From: Cryptomeria japonica
Taxonomy: Eukaryota; Streptophyta; Pinopsida; Cupressales; Cupressaceae
DNA length: 64,000 nucleotides
Assembly (NCBI RefSeq): GCF_030272615.1
Contig: NC_081411.1
Coordinates: 41,219,140-41,283,139, forward strand
Reading direction: 5' to 3'
In this document: positions 48,960 through 59,288 of the stretch, piece by piece
Layout: each line of letters opens with the position of its first letter
Position numbering within the stretch: the stretch's first letter is position 1
Program-made: the position numbers and the translations under genes
The notes under the pieces: generated by a model
Database searches by the model: none
What the model saw: only the letters and a program-made list of their open reading frames with translations
What the model was told of the DNA's origin: nothing

Positions 48960-49894
48960 GTAACAAACCCTAATTAGGGTTTCCATCTTGTAATACTAGT
49001 CATTGATTGTAAATCAATCCGAGCCATTGAATTGTAATGAGCTCTCTATATAAAGCTCTGGATCTTCATTTGTAAAGGGTTAGTAGTCAATAGTTAGTAA
49101 ATAGAGGCTAGAATAGTAGAATAGCAATTAGAGTAGATTAGGAAGAGAAGGCAAGACATTGTTGCCTTAATTGTAAAAGACTTCTTTTTCATTGAAGATA
49201 TGGTGAAATATGTTGTTTCTTTGCAATGTGCATGGTTTCTTGTTGGATCTTCAAGTTTGATGGTAAATGATTAGATTGAATGAAGAAAATTGTTGAATGC
49301 ACTTGTGTGGAATTCGTCTAGTCCATACCACTAGCCTCTTACTGATTGTAAGTGTGCCCTGCGTGGTCAACTGGCATAGAATGAGCTTAATCTCGAGTCG
49401 TTACATGTCTATTGTTCATACATTATCTTGAATGGTGATTAGTGTCTGCTGGTGTACGATTTGAACATATTCAAAGCATCCTTTAGAAGATCACACTAAG
49501 TTGGTGTTGAATTGTTCAGCCTGATGGTGAGACCCAACCCAGTAGGACTCCAACTAGTCATTCATCCATCTTCTCACATTCTAGGTCTTAGAGTAGACTT
49601 TCTGAGCCCTGTATCTTTTGATGTTTCTTTATCTTCCAGCCAATAGATAAGATTCAAGTTCTAGTAGATTAAACACTTAGGCCATCAAACGTAAGTCCCC
49701 TTGTGATTCCAACATAATCACATCAGACCAAATTGAGCTTATCCACGAGTAGAGAACCTACATAACAAAACCTTGAAGTTTCTCTGATTGATCCTTCTGC
49801 GATATCTTCAGCATTCGGGAACTTTATTCAAGAGAGGATAAGATACCTTTGGGTATTTTATTGTGTTTGGTTGTGTACAAAAGACACATCAGCA
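48960..49894 (+). repeat. LTR-like segment upstream of the unknown ORF
   Basis: Contains CCCTAATTAGGGTTTCC (48966), CTATATAAAGCTC (TATA, 49040) and CAAACGTAAGTCCCCTTGTG (49688), the same order as in 39609-41069 on the other strand. Ends GACACATCAGCA at 49894 just before a PBS-like motif. The left end is not determined; it may extend well to the left of 48960. Confidence 0.5.
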
Positions 49895-49897
49895 GAA

Positions 49898-49915
49898 TTA
49901 GCGCTAGAAGGAGGG
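49898..49915 (+). other. PBS-like motif
   Basis: TTAGCGCTAGAAGGAGGG follows the LTR-like end by 3 bases. It resembles a primer-binding site in position, but I could not assign the tRNA. Confidence 0.35.
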
Positions 49916-49979
49916 TTGATCATTGTGAAGTCATAAAAAGCCTAAGTTGAGGTCATATCAATTCATATTTGCGAGAAGT

Positions 49980-51852
49980 TATGCAGAGCTTTTATCCTTT
50001 TCCCACGCTCAACAAGATTAGGAGGGAATGAAAGCAAATGCAAAACTCTTGAATCAAAGGAAGATCAGTGGAGAGCCTTTTCTCAACGCTCAACATAAGT
50101 GGTACAAAGAAAGGAGGTGATCGTTGGGTCATCTATTGGACTTGCAAAAAGAAGGAAGTAGGCTGGAACTAGTTGAGCTTTCAAAATTAAATTTGAGATA
50201 TTCAAGATCTCTCTTATTCCAAAAATCCAAAAAAAGTGAAAAACCAGAAAAAAAAAAAAACAAAAACAAAAAAAAACAGAAAATTCAAAAAAAGAAGAAG
50301 AAAGATTTCTCAATGGAAGGGAAACAACAGTTTCATCATGAGAAACATGTTGATTTTTCTTAACTTTGGTGGAGGTTAAACATACAGCTATACATACGCC
50401 ATTTGTCCCAGTTTGCAAGACCAGGGCAGTGTAGAATCCACAAGACAAATGAACATGATGAAATGCATTGCTTGAAATACTTATCAAGGATGGAATCAAC
50501 GGTACAAGGAAAGATCTTCTTTTGGGATGTACCCAAGCCGGAAGTGGAAGAAAACAATTTCAATGTCCTAGAGAAAAATGATCCTCTTTTAGGCTTCTTA
50601 TGGATAATTGAAAATTAACTTATTTTGAATGGTGAAATGCGTTTAGAAGGCATATTGCTACCATTATGGTGTAGGATTCACAATGCACCTCACTTCGAAT
50701 TTACTTGCTCAGTATGTGAGATGGCCATCAACCGAGTCAGATATCAGTTTGGAATGCCAACCTTATCCGAAGAAGAATGTATCGCGAATAGATCTTGGAG
50801 TGCGTACCTTGCATCTGAATTCAGAAGAACATATGAACAAGGCATTGCTACATCACCTGAAAGTGAAAGAAGACAATGGAACAAAAGTTGAAGAAGCAGT
50901 TGAGAATGCTCAAGTAGTGATAAGGAAAGATCAAAGTGGTGAGAAAGAAATCAAAGGAGAAGATGACTCATTCCTTGAAGAATTTCAATTACTACTACAA
51001 AAGGAGATTATTGAGAATGAAATACAAGAATTTTCAAATAACACTTTTGAAGAGGACAATCAAATTGAGATATTGAACGAAGAGCTACAAATCATCATAA
51101 GTGAACCCAAATATGAAGAACATCTTGAAGAGACACTCAAAGACATCATTACCATCATATTATTTGAGGGCGTGTTGAAAGATCTCATGGAAGAAGTGCA
51201 AATAGAATCACTGCCAAAAAAATTTCAAGACAAATAAGTTATGGTGAGCGATGTGATTCATCATCGACTTCGGCCTCCTGAAACAATGCTTGAAGATGAA
51301 ATGCTACTAGAGATTGTATTTGATCAACTAGAGGAAATGTTTGAAGCTCAATCTATCAAGAACTCCTTAATTTTTGAAGATATGCTCACAAAATTTCATG
51401 AGGATGCATGGTTTATACAAGATGTCACTATGAAAGAAAATAATGTTGAACTATTCGAAGGGGTGCTAAGCTTGTTTCAAGAGGAGCTTCCAAATCAAGA
51501 TCAACATGTTGTGAATGCTCGTGGAATGGTACATCACCAATGGCGACCTCTTGAAGAAGTTAATGATCTCGCTTCTAACAATGCATTGAATTGCGAGCAA
51601 ATACTTCCATTTGAGAAAGCACTTCCATCTGAGCCCGAAATATGCCAGGTTGCCTCTTTCCTTAATCCTAGCTTTGCAAGTTATTATGATTTTGATTATG
51701 GGGATTTTGGGAGAACAACTTGCATTTGGATAGACCATGGACCTAATGAGTTGCCTCAATTGATTATCTTACATGATACCTTTCCTGAATATGAGAGATG
51801 CATGGTGAGAGCTTGCTTTTATGTATTTAAAGATGAATTTTCTCGATTGTGA
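49980..51852 (+). pseudogene. Long broken ORF of unknown function (gag position)
   Basis: A single frame runs from about 49980 through TAG 50019, TGA 50118, TAA 50361 and TAA 50616. A frameshift between about 50800 and 50890 follows, and the new frame continues past TAA 51235 to a TGA at 51850. Met codons at 50028 and later are possible starts. Visible parts are a Lys-rich low-complexity segment at 50220-50310 encoded by A-runs, then a Trp/Cys-bearing region (DLQKEG, FWDVPKPEV, LWCRIHNAPHFEFTC). A strongly acidic Glu/Ile/Leu region follows (50930-51230), and last a region with RTTCIWIDHGPNELPQL. I do not recognise the family. Its position after an LTR/PBS-like end suggests a retroelement protein. 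It is cut off downstream by element D's LTR at 51937. Confidence 0.5.
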
Positions 51853-51959
51853 ACTATCACTTTCGCCATGCCCATGTTGCATACATTTAGAAATCATGTA
51901 AAGTCATGTGTATATTTCACTTCTTTGAGTCGTATTTGTAGACACCTAAAATTGTCTAG

Positions 51960-52196
51960 TCTAATTAAATAAATATTTTATTTATTTAATTATCTAAGCT
52001 TAATTCTTCTATTAATTAAATAAATCTTTATTTATTTAATTAATTCATTTATCCTCTTCTAGCCTTATTTCTCATTTAAATAAATACATTTATTTATTTA
52101 AATTATCCTATTCCTAAATTAAATAAATATTTTTATTTATTTAATTATCCCACTTCTTCTATTAATTAAATAAATCTTTATTTATTTAATTAATTC
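51960..52196. repeat. Five AT-rich palindromes in the U3 of element D
   Basis: Units of about 32-35 nt at 51960, 52013, 52075, 52116 and 52162, each of the form AATTAAATAAAT, a short spacer, ATTTATTTAATT. They are separated by C/T-rich spacers. Units 2 and 5 are almost identical. Confidence 0.85.
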
Positions 52197-52352
52197 ATTA
52201 ATCTTTTCTACCCATGACACATGTCGTTCATCTCTTAATTCCTACACTACCTACCCCTTTTATTATTTTATTATTTCTTTTACCTACCCTCTAATCATAG
52301 CCGACCTCCTTTTACACCTCTCAATCTTATCCCTCCATTTCATATAGTGTCT

Positions 52353-52363
52353 TTTATATAAGG
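52353..52363 (+). promoter_or_regulatory. TATA box of the element D LTR
   Basis: TTTATATAAGG, about 30 bp upstream of a plausible start in TTCATTATCAAACCC. Most of the LTR upstream of it is U3. Confidence 0.65.
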
Positions 52364-52715
52364 AGATGTTTTCTTCATTATCAAACCCTAATGAGTTAAT
52401 GAATCAATTTGAGGCAATTGACTACACTACGATCCTACTAGCAACCACATTCCGTTCTTTGTTGAGCTCTTGTGCACATAAAATCTGAGAGCAAATATAT
52501 CAAGCAAGATCAATGGAGATAGGAAGAATGGAGATCAAAACCCTATTGGACATGTGATGGTATAATCTTTGTGATTTCATTTGATTTGCATTGTCTTAGG
52601 TAATCTTCATATGTTATGCTGGATCTTTGTTGTTGTTAGGCTAGGGTTTTGTGGTTGAATTCATTTAGCCTTTCAATATTGTTATTATTGTTATCCATTT
52701 TCACCATATACATTT

Positions 52716-52732
52716 TGGCACGCCCGGTGGGA
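52716..52732 (+). other. Primer-binding site of element D
   Basis: TGGCACGCCCGGTGGGA begins 4 bases after the LTR end. The complementary tRNA 3' end would read TCCCACCGGGCGTGCCA; the tRNA identity was not determined from memory. It clearly differs from the initiator-Met site of elements A and B. Confidence 0.65.
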
Positions 52733-52821
52733 CTCTTGTCTCTTTTGCATTTAACATTTTGTTGCAGATTTTGTGTTTGAAGTTGCAGATCTGACATTTT
52801 CGACAACATTTTTGACGTTTT

Positions 52822-53345
52822 CGCGTTTGCACACTTTCGGGTCACGTTTTTGATTTTCTGCCGTGTCTGTGACATCTGGAACCGCGTCTGCATCTTCGAC
52901 ATTATTTCACTTTTTTTTGCAGATTGCGGGATCGCGTTTGTGTTCCCAAATCGCGTCCGTGAACCTCTGAACCGCGTCTGTGTTTCTGGCAATTTTTTCA
53001 TTTTCCAGATTGCAGGTTTTCATTATACGCGCGTCTGTGGGCACTTTAATCGTGTCTGCAAGATCTAATCGCGTTTGTGATCATTTTAATCGCGTTTGTG
53101 CTCTGCAGGATTTTTTGTTTTGCATTTTTTTTTTGCAAAAACGCGTTTGTGTTGTGGAATCGCGTCTGTAGGCAATTTAATCGCGTTTGTGATCATTTTA
53201 ATCGCGTCTGTGCTCTGCAGGATTTTTTGTTTTGCATTTTTTTTTGGCAGAAATGCATCTGTGAGGTGTTAAAACGCGTCTGTGTTGTTGAATCGCGTCT
53301 GTGTAGGGCGGAATCGCATCTATGTAAGGTAAAATCGCGTCTGTG
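52822..53345 (+). repeat. Decamer array 1: CGCGTYTGTG in the element D leader
   Basis: About 19 copies of CGCGT(C/T)TGTG, often preceded by AAT. In the regular part the cores start at 53051, 53070, 53091, then 53142, 53161, 53182, 53203, then 53254, 53275, 53294, 53315 and 53336, so successive copies are 19 or 21 bp apart. A longer 112-bp repeat (around 53078 and 53190) is superimposed. The arrays are CpG-rich in an otherwise CpG-poor region. Confidence 0.92.
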
Positions 53346-53739
53346 TTTTCAAAAAAAAAAAAATTTAGGTTTTCATTTTTCGCCATTTTGTCTTGCATTT
53401 AATGTTTCAGATCCAGTTTATTTTGAGCTAACATTTTCAGATCTAGCTAACGAAATTGGTGCATCTTGTCTTGAAAGCAAAATTGTTTGGTTGAAGGCCC
53501 CTATTTTCACAAAGTCTTTTGGGTTTAAAATTTACCTAACTTATGTGCTTGCAGGAAGGGATGATTATTTGAAACAATCCAAACTACTAATAAATCTTTG
53601 TTGCAGGTCCTTGGCAAGGGTTTTTGGATTTTTATTGTGTGCCTTGTTTTCATAGACTAGCAAACACTTCCATTGGTGCATTAAAATTGAATCATTGTCT
53701 TTTGTGCCTTGAGCAATAGGCTCTTTTTTTTTAATCTTT

Positions 53740-54310
53740 AGAGGGCCTGTCTTCTCGTGTGGCCATTAGGACTACTAGTGAGAAGAGAATGACCCAAGTG
53801 GTAGCGAGGAAAACCCACCTTTTCCAAACCACTATAATCAAATGTATTCATGGTGAAAACTATGGATAACGTGTGCTGATTAGTTCATACCAACACTATG
53901 TCTCCCCATAAACCCGTTTGATCAAATTTATTTGATTAGTTGTATGGTGTAACCCCTACCGGCTGGGAGCCTTCTGTATTTACAAAGCTGAAAGTGCCGC
54001 ATGTATGGCCACACGAGCAGATGCCCTTACTAGCACCTTTTTGTTTTAGAAGCCCAAATATTTTTAGTTGTTGGGGCAGGAGGTCGGACCTTTGGTAGCG
54101 GCCCACACACATACGGTTCTTAGTAGAGATACAAAGTTCACCACAGGGAGTTTTCATGGGGACTGATGCTTGGCTAACCCGAGAAGTGAGTGCCGAGGGT
54201 GGAGCCAGTGAGGTCAAGCATCTAAGTATCCGCTCTGAATAGCATAGCCTCAGGGGTAAAACCCCATGTGGGATCAACAACTATTGTCTTGGCCAGCCAT
54301 AAGAATTGTG
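53740..54310 (+). repeat. Conserved leader block, copy in element D
   Basis: Ordered motif matches to 43100-43625 (CCAAACCACT, GAGAAGTGAGTGCC, GGAGCCAGTGAGG, CATCTAAGTATCCG, TTGGCCAGCCATAAG). It lies between decamer arrays 1 and 2. No frame is shared with the other copy. Confidence 0.65.
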
Positions 54311-54564
54311 CTTGACTTATGTTAAACATTCAAAACATTCAAGATCAAACAACAAAACATTGTGTCTTTTGTGTCTTCAAGTGTATGCAAAACATTTTTA
54401 CATCAAACAACACACTTTTCTTGGGGTCATTTTGACTCTAGACACTTGCAAACATTGAGTCCTCATCAACATTGTGTCCTCTTGTCACAAACAGTCAAAC
54501 AGTCAGATTTGGTCACAACAAAAACAACTTCACAGATTGCAAAAATTGCACAAAATTTGCAGAA

Positions 54565-54747
54565 ACACGTCTGTGTCGGGCATAATAGTGTCTGTGTTTT
54601 CTAGACGCGTTTGTGAAGGGCAGAATCGCGTCTGTGTTCCAACAGTCAACATTACATTTGGCAAAAAATCCCAGAAACGTGTCTGTGTTAAACAAAGTTG
54701 CGTCTATGTCAGGAAACCGCATTTGTGGAGTATACAGGCGCGTCTGT
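54565..54747 (+). repeat. Decamer array 2: CGCGTYTGTG
   Basis: Eight copies or variants (ACACGTCTGTG, GACGCGTTTGTG, AATCGCGTCTGTG, AACGTGTCTGTG, GGCGCGTCTGTG) starting near 54565, 54583, 54604, 54623, 54677, 54699, 54717 and 54738. Intervals are 18-22 bp apart from one gap. Confidence 0.88.
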
Positions 54748-55241
54748 GTTTAGAATTGAAAAATTATTACAGTCCAGCAAACAAACACAGTCTATTTTGG
54801 AATTCTTGAGCTTCTTAGGTCATTTCTCCAGGGTTTCATTTAGCATTCAACCTATCTTTGGGTCTCACAAAATCCATCATTGCTTCACATCTCACTTTAC
54901 ATTCACATTTGTCTAAACTTGAGTCAAAAGGTCACTTGCTTGTCCTCATCATACTTTGTCAACACACTACGCACAACAACACTTTGCTAAGTGGTCCCTC
55001 ATCAAGGTTTCTTACCTTTGGGTCTCATTTGGTCTTACTTAGAGTCAAGGTCAACTTACCTCATCAAGAGAAACTATCCTCTCTTTGGAAGCCATACCTA
55101 CTCTACTACATACATACTTGGTCTTACACTTTGAACATTGCAAGTACACTTCAGATTCATTTACATTCCATCCAACTCTTGGTCTTCCATACTTTTTCCA
55201 TTTTTCATCTAGTCTCACACATCTTGGTCAATACCTAGTTC

Positions 55242-58200
55242 ATGGTTGAAACCCGTCTTCAAAAATCTAGGAGAGAAACTAAAGAGGCTCAAGAGTCCGC
55301 AAACATGAGTTCTTATGAGTATGACAATGATATCTTTTTCAATTCTGATCATACTACATTACCTGACATGGATGCCTATAGAAACATTCCAAATGTTGAG
55401 AACATGGACACTATAAACAACAATGCTACACACAATGACAATATGGACAATTTTTCAGTACATTCAATAGATGTGGAAGAATCAATTATGAATCCCCATT
55501 TCAATCAATTGGTTGAGGAAATAATGAGGAGAGATAGACAATACTTCTTACAAATGATGGCACAAAGTGGAACCAAGATACCTCATGATTTTGATATGTC
55601 TCAAATAATGGAAAATCAACCTTTGCAACAACCTCACTCCAACATGGATCAAAGGAGACCTAATAGTGGAGGAAATAGAGGACCATATATGGTACCTGAA
55701 TCACCATTAGCTTTGCTTCAAAAACTGGAGGTCCCACATACACATGGTCAAACATATGATACCCACCTTCGCAGACCATTATGGAAGTCTTATGCAGAAA
55801 GATATGCTCAATCACATACCAATGCTAAGGATCAACCACAAAGGTAATTGGATATTCAAAGGCATGCTCAAAATTTGGACAAAAGGAAACCTCGTGTCAA
55901 ATTTGGGGGCAATACAATAGAACATGACATGCCTGTAGAGTATGGTATATATGCACAAAATAGATATGGTGTTTCTCAACATGAATCTATACCAAGTGGT
56001 CCATATACACAGCATTTCTATAGACCTCCTCCATATGAACATGTGTATGACCAATATCATCCATATATGCAACATGCTCCTCCTCCAATGGGTACCTCAA
56101 GCATGGGGTATGGTCCAAGAAGTCGATCTCCACCTAAGAACAATTTGGAGCAACAAATCAGGGACTTACAAAAGAAAATGGAGGACATAAATACACCAAA
56201 GCCAACATACACAATGAGAGACATATGTCCTTATCCATTTGACAAGAGCATTCCAATGCCTCCTTTTCCTACACACTTTGTGACGCCTAAATTTGATAAG
56301 TATAGAGGAAAAGGGGATCCTAAGGCACACATAAGACAGTTTTTCACAGCTTGCATTGAGGTAGTAGCAGAAGAGACATATTTAATGAGATTATTCCCAC
56401 AAAGTTTAGGTGATCAAGCTATGGAATGGTTCTCCCAACTCCCACCTGGTATTAAGTCATGGGGTGACTTAGCAGAGGCATTTATTCAACATTTCTCCTA
56501 CAATATAGAGATAGACGTATCAGTCACTACTTTGTGCAACACCAAGCAAAAAGAGGGAGAGTCTTTTGCATCATTTTTACAAAGATGGAGAAATCTAGCC
56601 AACAGATGCTCTTGTGAAATTCCACAAAAACAAATGGTAGAAATGTTCACCCAGAATGTTAACAAAGACATTGGCTATGATCTAAGAAAAGCTTGTTTGT
56701 CCACCTTCAAGGACGTCATTGAAAAAGGCTTAGCGACAGAAAAGGTCCTAATTGAACAAGGAGTCATTAAGATATTCAAGGAAAACAAAGATGACTTTAA
56801 AGGAAGAGACGAGCCAAGATTTTGGAATAAAAACAAGAACACAGTCAATGATGGTGTTGTTGATGCCAACACAATGCGACCCAAATTCATTTTTTCGGGA
56901 TCAAGTTCTACAAACAATCAAGTGAATACTCAAACAACTTCCAGATCATGAAGAAAGTACACTCCATTGGGAGAACCACTTGAGTCAGTTTTCAAGAAGC
57001 TAGTGGCAAACAAGGCAATCATAGTTCTAGATTTTCCTCCATATGAGCCAAAGGTCAAACCAAATTGGTGGAATGATGACGAATATTGTGAATTTCATAA
57101 GAGCAAGGGTCATAAGACAAGAAATTGTCATCGATTGAAGAACATCATACAAGATCTCATTGATAGAGGTGACATTGGGATTGAGGGACATTCGTCTAAT
57201 CAAGAACATGAGACGTTTAAGGAACCATTCCCAAAACATGACAAGGGAAAAGCTAAAGCCACATAGGATCAAACCAACTATACCAGAGCATCTTACAACT
57301 ATGATTCAACCATCAATCACATCTCGATGGACAATTATGTCTCTACCATTATCATCACGGACAAAACCCCTGAGAATTCTGCCTAGAGACCCAAGATTGT
57401 CCTAAAAGGTGTTGGATCTTCTTCTGAACCTACCTCTGAATGTCATGTCACAACTCATCGAGGTAAAATCACTTTGCAAGGTGCTCCAACTAAAAACACC
57501 GCTTCTTCATCAACCAAACCTGAGTATGACCTTGTAGAACAGCTAGGGAAGACACCTGCGCTCATCTCCATTCTTGAGCTCCTACTCATAGCCCCTGCAC
57601 ATAAATCCATTCTTGACAAAATCTTGAGAGAAACTCCTGTTCCTACTGATCTGAACGTGGACCAGTTTCAAGCCATGGTGGGATACCTTTCCATTCCACA
57701 CTCCCTTACATTCACAGAAGCTGATGACACCTCCATAAGTCAGCCACATAATGCACCTTTACACATTGAAGCCTTCATACACAAACATAGAATCAAACAA
57801 GTCCTAATAGATGGAGGAGCAGGTCTAAACATTTGTACATTGAGCACTGTTAAAAAATTGGGATATTCTGATAAAGCCGTGAATTCTACAAACAAAATTA
57901 CCATCAAGGCATATGATGATGACAAGCGTTCATCTAAAGGTACAGTCACCTTACCTCTCAGAGTTGGGCCAGTTACAAAGGATGTGGTTTGTCAAGTCCT
58001 AGACCTAGATCTCACATACAATATATTGCTAGGACGTCCATGGATTCATGAGATGAGCGCAGTACCATCTACATATCATCGATGTATCAAGTTTCCACAC
58101 AATGGAGTTGAAGTGACTGTCAAAGGTGACCCAGATCCATTCATATGTTGCAACAATCTGCGACTTGGATCAGAAATAACAATCCCAGTCAATCGAGAAG

Positions 58201-59288
58201 CTATACCTTCATCGGCATATGTGGATCTAGAATCATTGAAACCTTCTACATCAAAGCAAGCAGAGCTCAAAGAAAAATTCAAGATTAAAGACATGGGATG
58301 TGGTGAGTATAATTTGAAAGGAATTGGGTGTGAACCACCTAGTGTTGTGGCTACTAAGTTTGAATGCAAATCTCCTCTAGTGGTGCAAGCATCTCTTGAT
58401 ATCAATAGTCCTAAGAATGGTTCCAGCGAAGAATCTATTGAGCGTATTACCAGCCCTCTTGATAACTCACATAGCCTTACCATTTCAACCACTCATTCCA
58501 TTTCCACTCCACTTCCAGACTTGGATCAACAAGAATTACAAAAGCCCTTACTTATTGGGGATCAAAAATCAAACTTTGAAAAGAAAAATCTATAAGTCAA
58601 AACTAAAGAAAATTCCTTCAGTCCAAATCAAAATCAAAATCTATTGGACTCTACAAAAATCAAAGTCAAGGATAAAAATCCTATGAAGCAAAAAGAGAAA
58701 GAGTTGATCTCCCCTAATATCAAAATAACTGGGGGCAAAAGTTCTAAAATTTTAAATCAAAAAGCATACTTGTTGATCCTAAGTCTCCATCATGCTATCA
58801 TACTTTCACTTCTTTTCACAATCATAAGCCTTCATAACTCATCCACTTGTTCCACATATCCATCCCCTTCTAGCGATACATCATCGACCTTTAATGGAAC
58901 TTCCTTGAAGGACTTTGTTATCAGGAATGCCCAAACTTCTTCAGGTGACACACATACGGGCCTGTGTAGTCCACACACTAGTAATTCTATCTCAGATCCT
59001 TCATCGAGGAAGACATTCAATCAAGCTACACATTATTTAGTCAAGGAATAATGCAACTACAATCACAAGGTAAAGCCTGACACATTTGAGGTAGGTGACT
59101 TGGTTCTTAGAGAAAATCCTAAAAATCAACAAGACAGAGAGAAGAAGGGCAAGTTCGAACCAAACTAGCTTGGCCCTTACATTATTACAGCAGCATATGG
59201 ATCTGGTGCATATCAACTCTCAATTACAGAAGGTGAACCTTTGGAGGATCCTATCAACAGCATGCACCTTCGCAGGTTTTACACATAG
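55242..59288 (+). pseudogene. Gag-protease frame fused in frame to the integrase C-terminal tail (element D)
   Basis: One frame of 1349 codons from ATG 55242 to TAG 59286. Gag N-terminus with coiled/acidic region; Gln/Pro/Tyr-rich stretch (about 55600-56110); Retrotrans_gag core near 56280-56700 (PPFPTHFVTPKFDKYRG ... LPPGIKSWGDLAEAF); Cys/His motif CEFHKSKGHKTRNCH near 57090. The protease has LIDGGAGLNICT near 57810 (DGG, not the usual DSG) and NILLGRPWIHEM near 58030. After a Lys/Ser-rich linker comes the integrase tail (VGDLVLREN, KGKFEP, LGPYIITAAYGSGAYQL, NSMHLRRFY). In-frame stops: 55845, 56949, 57264, 57384, 58593, 59049 and 59166. Six fit C-to-T; 59166 falls at a conserved Trp. The frame is not shifted anywhere, so the deletion of RT to integrase core was in frame. 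Confidence 0.85.

Larger units (their letters stand above)
51937..52712 (+). repeat. 5' LTR of element D (776 bp)
   Basis: Begins TGTAGACACCTAAAATTGTC and ends CACCATATACA, four bases before the PBS-like motif. Carries five AT-rich palindromes in U3 and a TATA box. It is inserted directly after the unknown ORF ending at 51852. Confidence 0.75.

Noticed and set aside
50220..50310. Lys-rich segment as a nuclear localisation domain
   Set aside because: It is encoded by A-runs that may be slippage products; function cannot be claimed.
51937..52712. The LTR at 51937 as the 3' LTR of element C
   Set aside because: It differs from the 41070 LTR after the first ~20 bp, is shorter, and is followed by a primer-binding site and gag, so it is a 5' LTR of another element.
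52822..53345. The decamer array read as a tandem-repeat protein (frames rich in Asn-Arg-Val-Cys)
   Set aside because: Intervals of 19 and 21 bp do not keep one reading frame, and the repeated peptides appear in alternating frames. The conservation is at nucleotide level.
54513..54722. Minus-strand ORF antisense to decamer array 2
   Set aside because: It is the complement of the repeat (Asp-Ala-Ile/Thr-Asp-Ala pattern) and has no independent support.
2460..59288. Reassigned stop codons (TAA/TAG read as Gln)
   Set aside because: The SSL gene and the chromodomain and gag-pro ends use ordinary stops, and the same elements also show frameshifts and catalytic-residue losses. Mutational decay explains the pattern more simply.
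2460..59288. Fungal-type RIP as cause of C-to-T stops
   Set aside because: The context CA-to-TA would fit, but the gene structure and element families are plant-like and plant cytosine methylation is a sufficient explanation.
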